Translations under genes and position numbers: made by a program
Notes under the pieces: model-generated
Seen by the model: only the letters and a program-made list of their open reading frames with translations
Databases searched by the model: none
What the model was told of the DNA's origin: nothing
Assembly (NCBI GenBank): GCA_902595535.1
Contig: CACJQI010000001.1
Location: 62,001 to 126,000 of the forward strand
Source: an uncultured Pelagibacteraceae bacterium
Lineage (GTDB): Bacteria > Pseudomonadota > Alphaproteobacteria > Pelagibacterales > Pelagibacteraceae
Reading direction: 5' to 3'
DNA length: 64,000 nt
Shown here: positions 35,301 through 43,646 of the stretch, in pieces
Numbering within the stretch: the stretch's first letter is position 1
Layout: each line of letters begins with the position of its first letter

Positions 35301-36268
35301 CCAAAAATTATATACCGACTATAAACATATCCTCACTAATTAGAGATGAATTTAAAACTCAAAATGCATTAAAAATAATCAAAAAAATTGAAAAGGCTTG
35401 CATTGAGGTTGGTTTTTTTCAAGTCACTGGCCATGGAATAGATATTAAAAAGATAAATAATATCTGCAAAATTGGAAATAGATTTTTTAATTCTTCAGAA
35501 AAAAATAAAAACAAATTGGCTCCAAGAAAATGGAATAATAAAAATAAAAACTTATATCGAGGTTACTTTCCAAATACTGTAAATGGTAAAGAAGGATTAG
35601 ATTTAGGAGATCTTAAAATAACATTAAAACATGTAAGAAAATATAAGTCTAAATATATTGAATATTTAGATCTTAAAAAATCCTTAGATAAAACATCTAT
35701 AAAAAGTTTATCAAATTATTTTGATGAAATTTTTTCTTTAAGTGAAATATTATTTAAAAGCATAATAAGACTTTACAATAAAGATGAAAATATTAGCAGA
35801 AAAGCTTTTTCAAGAATAAAAACTTTAAGTACCTTAAGATTTAATTACTATCCAAATCAAAATAAGCCAGTAGAAATTTCAAAACAGGATGGGGTTGCTC
35901 TTGGTTGTGAAACACATGTTGATAGTGGGATATTTACTGTACTATACCAAGATAAAAAAGGTGGGTTACAAGTTCAAAATAGAAGAAATAAAAAATGGTA
36001 CGATGTTCCATTTAATAAAAATGCACTAATCGTTAATACTGGTTTAGCGTTAGAATATTTAAGTATGGGTAAATTTAAAGCAACTAATCACAGAGTTTTA
36101 TGGAATAAAACTAAGAGAATGTCTATTCCTTTCTTTTTTGAGCCATCATATGATTTTAAAATGTCTCCTTCATTTTTAAATGGGAATTCATATAATAAAA
36201 ATAAAGGTATAATTTTTGAGAAATTTTTAAAAAAATCTTTGGAAAAATTTATTGAATACCAAAGGTAA
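35297..36268 (+). CDS. Isopenicillin N synthase-like 2OG-Fe(II) oxygenase
   Basis: 323-residue member of the IPNS/2OG-Fe(II) oxygenase family. N-terminal DIOX_N-type region IEKACIEVGFFQVTGHG is present. The iron-binding HVDSG motif lies near residue 202 (CETHVDSGIFTVLYQD), the distal His near residue 260 (ATNHRVLWN), and RMSIPFF supplies the Arg-x-Ser that binds 2-oxoglutarate. It is the last gene of the GMC-EamA-EamA chain. It could oxidise a small amine or amino acid; the substrate is unknown. Confidence 0.85.
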   Translation: MTKNYIPTINISSLIRDEFKTQNALKIIKKIEKACIEVGFFQVTGHGIDIKKINNICKIGNRFFNSSEKNKNKLAPRKWNNKNKNLYRGYFPNTVNGKEGLDLGDLKITLKHVRKYKSKYIEYLDLKKSLDKTSIKSLSNYFDEIFSLSEILFKSIIRLYNKDENISRKAFSRIKTLSTLRFNYYPNQNKPVEISKQDGVALGCETHVDSGIFTVLYQDKKGGLQVQNRRNKKWYDVPFNKNALIVNTGLALEYLSMGKFKATNHRVLWNKTKRMSIPFFFEPSYDFKMSPSFLNGNSYNKNKGIIFEKFLKKSLEKFIEYQR

Positions 36269-36296
36269 AATTAAAACATATAGATATGTTTAAATA

Positions 36297-37037
36297 ATGA
36301 TTTACCTTCATAAAATCCTCCCTCTAATTTTTAGTCCATTAATTCTGATAATGGTATTAATTATTTTTGGAGTAATTATTAATTCAAAAAAAATAAGCAT
36401 AATTGGAATATTTGTTTTAATCGTTTGCTCTTTACCTATTGTTTCTGACAAATTAGTTGCTTATCTTGAGTCTGATTATCAATTAAGCAAACCCTCTAAT
36501 ATTGAGCCTGCTGACTCAATAGTTGTTTTGAGTGGTATGATTAGAACTATAAACTCTAAAGATGGTTTAGATTATGAATTTGGTGAAGCATCTGATCGAA
36601 TTTTTGCAGGAATAAATTTATTTAAAGAAAAAAAGGCCCCTAAACTAATTCTTACTCAAGGAAAATTACCATGGTCTGTTGGAATTCCAGAAGGTGAATA
36701 TTTAAAAGAAATTGCAATCAATAATGGAATATCAGAAAATAATATTCTTTTAACTGAAAATGTAGAAAATACTGACCAAGAAGCAAAAGCTATTAAAAAG
36801 TTACTTTCTGAAGATAATTCTAAGGTTTTACTGGTTACTTCTGCATTTCATATGCCAAGAGCTCAAAAAGTCTTTGAAGCTGCTGGTATAAATGTGGTCC
36901 CTTTTCCTGTTGATTTTCAAAAAGGATTATCAAAAATTACTTTTATGAGTTTCATGCCTTCTGCAAATGCGCTAAGTGGGACAAGTTTTTTTGTAAGAGA
37001 AATGATAGGTAGAATATATTACAATTTAAAGTATTAA
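36297..37037 (+). CDS. YdcF/ElyC family (DUF218) protein
   Basis: 246-residue protein with two N-terminal hydrophobic helices (about residues 5-55) followed by a soluble DUF218 domain containing the motifs DSIVVLSGMI, PKLILTQG and LVTSAFHMPRAQKVFEAAG. Members such as ElyC/SanA act at the inner membrane and affect envelope or peptidoglycan-precursor metabolism; the biochemical role is unsettled. It is not tightly linked to neighbours: 28 bases before it and 150 bases after it. Confidence 0.85.
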   Translation: MIYLHKILPLIFSPLILIMVLIIFGVIINSKKISIIGIFVLIVCSLPIVSDKLVAYLESDYQLSKPSNIEPADSIVVLSGMIRTINSKDGLDYEFGEASDRIFAGINLFKEKKAPKLILTQGKLPWSVGIPEGEYLKEIAINNGISENNILLTENVENTDQEAKAIKKLLSEDNSKVLLVTSAFHMPRAQKVFEAAGINVVPFPVDFQKGLSKITFMSFMPSANALSGTSFFVREMIGRIYYNLKY

Positions 37038-37187
37038 CTTTAAATGGAAGTAATTTCCATATTCCCTAGAACTTAAAATTGTGCTAAGATTTATATTGTA
37101 AAGAGCGATACATAACTCATCGTTATATCCAATACGAAAGCGGGATCGGTCGTCTTTTTTTAAATTAGAAAGTTTAAAGGAGGAAGC
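37038..37187 (+). promoter_or_regulatory. 150-base leader of the LLM gene, no coding content seen
   Basis: An intergenic stretch before the luciferase-like gene. It contains a small palindrome (ATAAC-TCATC-GTTAT) near 37107, a locally GC-richer segment at about 37130-37155 followed by a run of T, and an unusually strong ribosome site AAAGGAGG at 37176-37183, 4 bases before the ATG. The long leader and the T run suggest a regulated 5' untranslated region, but I recognise no known riboswitch. Confidence 0.35.
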
Positions 37188-38357
37188 ATGAATTTTGGAT
37201 ACTTTTGCAATACTACTAACTGGACACACAAGCCTTACCACGAACTATTAGATGAAACTAGAGAAATCACAGAATATTGTGATCAAAATAAATGGGATTC
37301 TATTTGGTATACCGAACATCACTTTAATCACGAAGGAATGGAGTCTTGTACTAACCCGTTAATGATGGGTGTAGATGCGGCTGCAAGAACTAATCAAATT
37401 AGAATAGGCCAAGCCTGTAACGTAATTACGTTTCATAATCCCATACAAATGGCTGAGGATGTAGCTCTTTTAGATCAATTATCAAAAGGTAGAGTCGAAG
37501 TTGGCATTGGCCGGGGTATTTATGGTAGGGAAGCAGTTAATCTAAATATCGAAGCTGACATGAAAGATCAGGCTAAAAATTTTAGATTGTTTGAAGAAAC
37601 TCTAACGATTTTAAAAAAAGCTTGGAAAGAAAAATTTTTTGACCACAAGGGTGAATTTTACACGTACCCATCGCCTGATTATGTGTGGCAACATGATATG
37701 AGTAAACCTAGTGAAGAATTTATGGATATGAAAACTAATGTAATGAAAAAGATTAGTGTTCTGCCTCAACCATATCAAAAACCTTATCCACCAATTCATC
37801 AAGTTGTAGATGGCATTCGATCAATTGAATGGGCTGCGCAACAAGGGTTAAATATTATTATGTGGATACCAACAGTCAAAGCTTTAAAAATTAAATTTGA
37901 AGCATTTAAAAATGCAAAATCTGAAGCTGAAAAAAGAAACGTTCCAATGGGTGAAGGAATTTCATTAGTTAGAGATATGTTTGTTGCCGACACTATGGAA
38001 GAAGCAAAAGAAAAAGCTGGTGAACATATGGTAAATTATATGCGATGGGTATGTCACTGGAGAGGGCTTGGAAATCATATGGATCCAGGCGAAGAGTTGC
38101 CTGAAACTAAAGGTAAATTAGATTTATTAAATTATGAATTTTTACATAAAAGAAACATGTTATTTGGTACGCCTGAATATGTTACAGACAAAATTCATGA
38201 GTTAAAATCTGAATTAAACTTACAGAATTTACAAGTTTGGTCCAATTTTCCTGGAGTAAAACATAAAGACTGCATGAAAAGCATAAAACTTTTTACTGAA
38301 AAAGTTATGCCTAACTTCAAAAATGATATTGATACTGAAATAAAAAAAGTTTCGTGA
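37188..38357 (+). CDS. LLM-class flavin-dependent monooxygenase (luciferase-like)
   Basis: 389-residue TIM-barrel flavin monooxygenase of the bacterial luciferase-like family. The N-terminal MNFGYFCNTTNW, WYTEHHF motif, IRIGQACNVITFHNP and GRVEVGIGRGIYGRE are characteristic. It uses reduced FMN and O2 to oxidise a small organic molecule and needs a separate flavin reductase, which is not adjacent. It is the first gene of a six-gene cluster and has the strongest Shine-Dalgarno in this region. Its stop codon lies inside a hairpin at 38349-38371. Confidence 0.87.
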   Translation: MNFGYFCNTTNWTHKPYHELLDETREITEYCDQNKWDSIWYTEHHFNHEGMESCTNPLMMGVDAAARTNQIRIGQACNVITFHNPIQMAEDVALLDQLSKGRVEVGIGRGIYGREAVNLNIEADMKDQAKNFRLFEETLTILKKAWKEKFFDHKGEFYTYPSPDYVWQHDMSKPSEEFMDMKTNVMKKISVLPQPYQKPYPPIHQVVDGIRSIEWAAQQGLNIIMWIPTVKALKIKFEAFKNAKSEAEKRNVPMGEGISLVRDMFVADTMEEAKEKAGEHMVNYMRWVCHWRGLGNHMDPGEELPETKGKLDLLNYEFLHKRNMLFGTPEYVTDKIHELKSELNLQNLQVWSNFPGVKHKDCMKSIKLFTEKVMPNFKNDIDTEIKKVS

Positions 38358-38371
38358 TCAAATCACGAAAC
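38349..38371 (+). repeat. Inverted repeat across the LLM/ThDP gene junction
   Basis: A perfect 10-bp inverted repeat (38349-38358 and 38362-38371, loop CAA) covers the last codons and stop of the LLM gene and ends 3 bases before the ATG at 38375. No T run follows, so it is unlikely to be a terminator; it could stabilise RNA ends or limit translation of the ThDP gene. Confidence 0.6.
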
Positions 38372-38374
38372 AAA

Positions 38375-40054
38375 ATGTCTGGTGGTCAAGCTTCCGTTAA
38401 GTCTTTAAAAAAAGAAAACGTTGAACATGTCTTTGGTCTCATTGGTTCTGCAACAATGGAAATGTTTGATGCTCTTTATCACGAAAAAAAGATAAAATTT
38501 ATTGGTGTACGAGATGAGAGAACTGGCACTCATATGGCTGATGGTTATGCTAGAGCATCTAATAAACCAGGTGTTATTTTAGCTGGACAAAATGGCCCTG
38601 GAGCTACCAATTTGGTAACAGGTGTCGCTCAAGCAAAAGCTGCTTTCTCTCCAGTAGTTGCAATTGCAGGATCATATTCAACTAAAGATAAAGTTGAAGA
38701 TGCATTTCAAGGTCTTGATCAGCAATCTTTGTTTAAACCCATTACAAAAAAAACTTGGACTGTAAAAAAATCTAAAATTATTCCTCAAGTAATTAGTGAT
38801 GCTTTTGGACTAGCAATGAAGCCTAGAAGAGGACCAGTTTGCATTAATTTACCTAGAAATATTTTAGCAGCAACAGAGAACTATAATATAAATGTAAAAA
38901 AACCTTCATTTGATAGTGAAAGTTACCTTAAAGGAAACAAAGAAAAAATTACAAGAGCAGCAAAGATAATAAGTCATGCAAAACAATTTGTGATAATTGC
39001 TGGTGGTGGGATTAAATATACTTCTAAATATTTAGAAGTGATTAAGCTTGCAGAATTATTAAATACACCAATAGTTACTGCTGCAGGTCATGGAGATGCC
39101 ATACCATTTAACCATAAACTTAACGCAGGCCAAATGGGACCACGTGGAAACCCTGTTGCATCAAGACTTGTGAAAGAAGCAGATGTTATTTTGGCGATTG
39201 GAACAAGGTTAGGTTTTAATTCTACTTTTTATAGTTACGAAAATATAAATAAAAAAGCAAAAATTATTCAAATTGAAATTGAAAAAAAAATGCTGGGAAA
39301 ATATTTTCCAGTTATCCTAGGTATCAATGCTGACGCAGCCACAGCCACTAATCAAATATATAATGAAATCAAAAAACAAAAAATAAAATTAGATATAAAA
39401 AATTGGACAAATGAATTTTTAAAGCAAAGAAAAGATTATTTGACTGATAGAGAAAATAATAATCTAGGTAAAAATTTTCCTATTCAACCAAAAGGTTTGT
39501 TTAAACAATTAAGAAAAGCTTTACCAAAAGATACAGCTATTACTTTGGATGCAGGAACTTTATGTTTACAAGCCACAGATGCTCTTGAATATTATAATCC
39601 TCCATCTTTATTTACACCTTTAGATTTTGGTTTGGTAGGTTTTTCGTTTGCCTGTGGTCTAGGAGTTAAAGTTGCAAAACCAAAAAAAACTGTTGTTAGT
39701 TTAATGGGTGATGGTGGATTTGGTATGACAATATCTGAATTAAGCACAGCAGTAGAATATGGAATTAACACAACAACCATAGTAATGAATAATCAAAGTT
39801 GGGGAGCAGAAAAAGCCTACCAAAAAGATTTTTTTGGGAAACGATACCTTGGTGCTGACATCAGTAGCCCTTCATTTGATAAAGTTGCAGAATTATATGG
39901 TGCAAAAGGCTTTAAAGTAAAAAAAATTTCTGAAATAAGTGAGGCAGTTAGAACTGCAGTAAAATCAAATAAACCTGCAGTGGTTGATGTTGATGTTGAC
40001 CCAAGTGCATTATATAGTTTTAGAAGAGATAGTTTTAAACATAGGCAAAAATAA
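38375..40054 (+). CDS. ThDP-dependent enzyme, acetolactate-synthase/Xsc-like
   Basis: I chose the ATG at 38375 (MSGGQASVKSLKKENV, 559 residues) because homologues begin at this motif; an in-frame GTG at 38354 overlaps the LLM stop. The ThDP-activating Glu is in GVRDERTGTHMADGYAR, the domain-2 region follows, and the GDGGFGMT...NNQ metal motif is near residue 450. It resembles both acetolactate synthase-like carboligases and sulfoacetaldehyde acetyltransferase, and neither is proven. It follows the LLM gene closely and precedes the methyltransferase with no gap. Confidence 0.87.
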   Translation: MSGGQASVKSLKKENVEHVFGLIGSATMEMFDALYHEKKIKFIGVRDERTGTHMADGYARASNKPGVILAGQNGPGATNLVTGVAQAKAAFSPVVAIAGSYSTKDKVEDAFQGLDQQSLFKPITKKTWTVKKSKIIPQVISDAFGLAMKPRRGPVCINLPRNILAATENYNINVKKPSFDSESYLKGNKEKITRAAKIISHAKQFVIIAGGGIKYTSKYLEVIKLAELLNTPIVTAAGHGDAIPFNHKLNAGQMGPRGNPVASRLVKEADVILAIGTRLGFNSTFYSYENINKKAKIIQIEIEKKMLGKYFPVILGINADAATATNQIYNEIKKQKIKLDIKNWTNEFLKQRKDYLTDRENNNLGKNFPIQPKGLFKQLRKALPKDTAITLDAGTLCLQATDALEYYNPPSLFTPLDFGLVGFSFACGLGVKVAKPKKTVVSLMGDGGFGMTISELSTAVEYGINTTTIVMNNQSWGAEKAYQKDFFGKRYLGADISSPSFDKVAELYGAKGFKVKKISEISEAVRTAVKSNKPAVVDVDVDPSALYSFRRDSFKHRQK

Positions 40055-40684
40055 GTGTCACAAAAAGATATTGGTAATAAAATCCCAATTTATAAATTAA
40101 AGGCAGGTAAAGAAGTTGAGGATTACTATGACGAGTGGACAGTTGAAAATAAATACGACAAAGATATGGTTGATTGGAAATATTCTGGACCTCAAGAAAC
40201 TGTTACCCTTTTTAAAAAACATAATTCTAAAAAAGAAATTAAAATTTTAGATGCAGGTTGTGGAACTGGCTTGGTAGGTGTTGAGCTAAAAAAGAATGGC
40301 TATCTAAACTTAGATGGTGCTGATTTTTCTCAAAAAATGCTAGATTTAGTTCCAAAAAATATTTATGAGAATTTATTTAAAATTGATCTTAATCAAAAAG
40401 TAAATATTGCAGATGATACTTATGAAGGAATAACTTGTGTTGGAACTTTTACTTTTGGTCATGTAAATCCACCAGCACTAGATGAAATGGTTAGAATCTG
40501 TAAAAATGAGTCTTTGATTTGTTTTACAATAAATGTAGGAATTTACGAAGAATATGGGTTTGACAAAAAGATTAAAGAGTTAGAAGATAATAATTCTTGG
40601 AAAATAATTGAATTTATCAAATCAGATTATATTGCAAGCAAAGGAGTAAATGCTTGGCTAGTTTTAGCTCAAGTAACAAAATAA
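40055..40684 (+). CDS. Class I SAM-dependent methyltransferase
   Basis: 209-residue methyltransferase starting with GTG immediately after the ThDP stop codon (40052-40054). The SAM-binding motif LDAGCGTGLVGVEL is near residue 68, DGADFSQKMLDL (acidic motif II region) follows, and the VGTFTFGHV segment is a typical post-motif. The substrate is unknown. It is the third gene of the LLM cluster, so it probably acts on a pathway intermediate. Confidence 0.85.
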   Translation: MSQKDIGNKIPIYKLKAGKEVEDYYDEWTVENKYDKDMVDWKYSGPQETVTLFKKHNSKKEIKILDAGCGTGLVGVELKKNGYLNLDGADFSQKMLDLVPKNIYENLFKIDLNQKVNIADDTYEGITCVGTFTFGHVNPPALDEMVRICKNESLICFTINVGIYEEYGFDKKIKELEDNNSWKIIEFIKSDYIASKGVNAWLVLAQVTK

Positions 40685-40688
40685 TAAT

Positions 40689-41276
40689 ATGGAAATTAAT
40701 TTAAGAAAATTTACAAAGTTTGTTGATAAAACTTTTGTTGAGGGTGGTAAAGAAGCTAAAGAACCAGTTTTGTTAGTTTCAGTTGCAGCTGTTTTTAAAA
40801 ATCCATGGCATGGACAAGGTTTTGTTGAAAATTTAAGACCTACTATTTTAGACTTGGCACCAAAGTTAGGTGATTTGTTGGTTCCTGAACTTATTAAAGA
40901 AATTGGATCTCCTGAAAAAATATTAGCTTATGGTAAAGCAGGTGTAGTAGGATTAGATGGTGAAATAGAGCATGCATCAGCATTTATACATACATTAAGA
41001 TTTGGAAATAAATTTAGGGATGCAGTTGGTGGAACTTCTTATTTAAGTTTTACAAATACTAGAAGTCCAGCTGGATCTAAAATTTCAATACCAATGATGC
41101 ACAAAACAGACTCGGGTTTAAGACCTTATTATTTAACTCATGAATTTACTATTCATGATGCTCCATTTGATGACGAAATAGTAATCGCAATAGGTGGTGC
41201 TTCAAGTGGAAGAGCTCATGCAAGAACTGGTGATAGATATCAAGACATGAAAGAAATGGGTATTGAGCCCAAATAA
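40689..41276 (+). CDS. DUF1185/amino acid synthesis family protein
   Basis: 195-residue protein of the amino acid synthesis family (DUF1185). It has the family-like opening KEPVLLVSVAAVFKNPW with the GQGFVENLRPTI segment, and conserved HASAFIHTLRFG and GGTSYLSFTN stretches. No biochemical role has been established for the family that I know of. It lies between the methyltransferase and the alpha/beta hydrolase in a tight cluster (4 and 6 base gaps). Confidence 0.8.
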   Translation: MEINLRKFTKFVDKTFVEGGKEAKEPVLLVSVAAVFKNPWHGQGFVENLRPTILDLAPKLGDLLVPELIKEIGSPEKILAYGKAGVVGLDGEIEHASAFIHTLRFGNKFRDAVGGTSYLSFTNTRSPAGSKISIPMMHKTDSGLRPYYLTHEFTIHDAPFDDEIVIAIGGASSGRAHARTGDRYQDMKEMGIEPK

Positions 41277-41282
41277 TACTAG

Positions 41283-42065
41283 ATGACAACAGGAACATCG
41301 GCATCTGGTACTTTTTATGTTTTAAATCAAAAAGAACAATCAATACCAATAGTCTTTATACATGGAGTTGGCCTTACTTATGAAATTTGGCAACCACAAT
41401 TAGATTTTTTTACAAACTATAGTACTCTTGCATATGATATTTTGGGACATGGAAAATCTTCTTTACAAAAACAAAATATAAGTTTTGATGATTTTTCTGA
41501 TCAACTAATCAAATTAATTGATGAGCTTAATTTTCAAAAAATTCATCTAGTTGGTTTTTCAATTGGCTCTTTAATTGCTAGAAATTTTGCAACTAAGTTT
41601 AATGATCGGTTACAATCATTGGTTCTTTTAGGCTCAATTTATAAAAGAACAGAGCAACAACAAAAAATTGTTAATGAAAGATTCCATCAAGCCAAAAGGG
41701 AATTGAAACTATCCAAACTAGCCCTTAAAAGATGGTTTACTGATAAATATCTAGAAAATAATCCAGAAATTTATGAAAAAATAAGTTCAATTTTGTCTGC
41801 TAATAACATGAACAATTTTTTAAAAGTTTATGAACTATTTGTTAACCATAAAAATGATGAGAATTTTAATAAAATTACAGCTAGTACACTGATTATGACA
41901 GGTGAATATGACATTGGCTCAACAGTAAAAATGTCTCAAGAATTAAATGCTTTAATCTCTAAAAGTCAATTAAAGATCATTAAAGATGGAAAACATCTTT
42001 GTGGTATTGAGTGTGCCGATGATGTAAATTTAGCAATCAAAAATTTTATTGAATCTAATGACTAA
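41283..42065 (+). CDS. Alpha/beta hydrolase
   Basis: 260-residue alpha/beta-fold hydrolase. The oxyanion-hole region is FIHGVGLTYEIW, the nucleophile elbow is LVGFSIGSLIA (Ser near residue 98), the acid is likely the Asp of TGEYDIGS (near 207) and the base His is in DGKHLCGIE (near 239). It probably hydrolyses an ester, enol-lactone or thioester made by the LLM cluster. Its stop overlaps the ALDH start by 8 bases. Confidence 0.87.
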   Translation: MTTGTSASGTFYVLNQKEQSIPIVFIHGVGLTYEIWQPQLDFFTNYSTLAYDILGHGKSSLQKQNISFDDFSDQLIKLIDELNFQKIHLVGFSIGSLIARNFATKFNDRLQSLVLLGSIYKRTEQQQKIVNERFHQAKRELKLSKLALKRWFTDKYLENNPEIYEKISSILSANNMNNFLKVYELFVNHKNDENFNKITASTLIMTGEYDIGSTVKMSQELNALISKSQLKIIKDGKHLCGIECADDVNLAIKNFIESND

Positions 42066-43539
42066 ACTAAAACAATATAAAATGTTTATTAATGGTGAAT
42101 GGGTTGACTCTGAAAGTAAAAAAACATTTGAAACTCTTAATCCAGAACACAATGAACCTTGGGCAATCGTGCCAGAAGCAAGTTCTAAAGATGTTGATAA
42201 TGCGGTCAAAGCTGCTCAAAAAGCATTCGAGGGTGAATGGCCTAAGTTACTTCCTAGAGAAAGAGCTAAATTTTTAAGAGCTATTGGAAATCAACTTAGA
42301 GAAAATGCAGAAATGCTAGGTGAAATAGAAACAATAGACACTGGCAAACTGTATAGAGAAACAAAAAAACAAGCAGTTTATATTGCAGAATATTACGATT
42401 ACTACGCTGGCTTGGCAGACAAAGTTGAAGGTACAGTTTTGCCAATAGATAAACCAAATGTTCAAGCAATTACAACAAGAATACCTATAGGAGTTATAGC
42501 TGCAATAATTCCTTGGAACTCACAAATGTTTCTGACTGCAACAAAATTAGCTCCCGCACTCGCAATGGGTAACACTGTTGTAATTAAATCCTCAGAACTT
42601 GCTCCTGCTGTTCTATTTGAATTTGCAAAATTAATTGAAAAAACTGGTATCCCTAAAGGAGTAGTGAATGTAATTACAGGATTTGGTGATCCTTGTGGTA
42701 AAAGTTTAACTACTCACAACTTAGTTGAAAAAGTTGCATTCACTGGAGGTCCTGAAACAGCAAGACATATAATTAGAAACTCTGCAGAAAATTTATCAGA
42801 AGTAAGTTTAGAATTAGGTGGAAAAAGTCCAGTTGCAGTATTTGATGATGCAGAACAAGAAAATGCAATAAATGGAATTACAGCTGGAATATTTGGCGCA
42901 AGTGGACAAAGCTGTATAGCAGGCTCAAGACTTTATTTGCAAAAAGGAATTTACGATGAATTCTTAGATAAACTTTCAAAACGTGCGTCAAAAATAAAAA
43001 TTGGAGCACCGATGGATCCAGAGACAGAGATGGGTCCTTTAAGTAATTTTAAACAATTAGAGGTAATAGAAAAGAATATTAAAGATACAATTAATCAAGG
43101 TGGAAAAATTAAATGTGGTGGTGAAAGACATTCTTTTTCTAACAAAGGATATTACTTTCCTCCAACAATTATAGAATGTGATAATCACAATCTGCCTGTA
43201 GCAGAAAACGAGTTATTTGGACCCGTATTATCAGTAATGAAATTTGATACAGAAGAAGAGGTAATTTCAAAAATGAACGACAATCAATATGGATTATCTT
43301 CTGGGGTTTACACAAATAATTTATCCAGAGGAATGAGAGTCTCAAAAGCAATCAGGGCAGGAATAACTTTTGTTAATACTTATAGATTAATTTCACCATC
43401 TGCACCTTTCGGAGGTATTAAGGATAGTGGTTATGGAAAAGAGGCCGGAATTGAGTCTATTAAAGATTACACTAGAGTTAAAACCACTTGGTTTTATACA
43501 TCAGATGAACCCTCTCTGGACCCTTTTTCAATAAGATAA
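42058..43539 (+). CDS. Aldehyde dehydrogenase family protein
   Basis: I chose the ATG at 42058 (MTKLKQYKMFINGEW, 493 residues) over the in-frame TTG at 42049. NAD(P)-dependent oxidation of an aldehyde to an acid. The PWNSQMF and NTVVIKSSELAP cofactor motifs are present; the general-base Glu is in SLELGGKSP and the catalytic Cys in ASGQSCIAG, near residue 290. The C-terminal PFGGIKDSGYGKE motif is intact. It is the final gene of the LLM cluster and is coupled to the hydrolase by an 8-base overlap. Confidence 0.92.
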   Translation: MTKLKQYKMFINGEWVDSESKKTFETLNPEHNEPWAIVPEASSKDVDNAVKAAQKAFEGEWPKLLPRERAKFLRAIGNQLRENAEMLGEIETIDTGKLYRETKKQAVYIAEYYDYYAGLADKVEGTVLPIDKPNVQAITTRIPIGVIAAIIPWNSQMFLTATKLAPALAMGNTVVIKSSELAPAVLFEFAKLIEKTGIPKGVVNVITGFGDPCGKSLTTHNLVEKVAFTGGPETARHIIRNSAENLSEVSLELGGKSPVAVFDDAEQENAINGITAGIFGASGQSCIAGSRLYLQKGIYDEFLDKLSKRASKIKIGAPMDPETEMGPLSNFKQLEVIEKNIKDTINQGGKIKCGGERHSFSNKGYYFPPTIIECDNHNLPVAENELFGPVLSVMKFDTEEEVISKMNDNQYGLSSGVYTNNLSRGMRVSKAIRAGITFVNTYRLISPSAPFGGIKDSGYGKEAGIESIKDYTRVKTTWFYTSDEPSLDPFSIR

Positions 43540-43574
43540 TCAGTATCAATTATCTTGTTTAAATTGAGATAATT
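43533..43574. repeat. Three alternating AGATAAT/ATTATCT repeats
   Basis: AAGATAAT (43533-43540), ATTATCTT (43549-43556) and AGATAATT (43567-43574) can form two mutually exclusive 8-bp hairpins just after the ALDH stop codon (43537-43539). The stems are AT-rich and carry no strong T run. They may be a weak terminator or operator. Confidence 0.4.
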
Positions 43575-43646
43575 TTGTCATTGAATATTGGTTTTATTCA
43601 TACTTAAATTGGTTTTTATAAATTGATAACAATAAAGAGGAAGATA

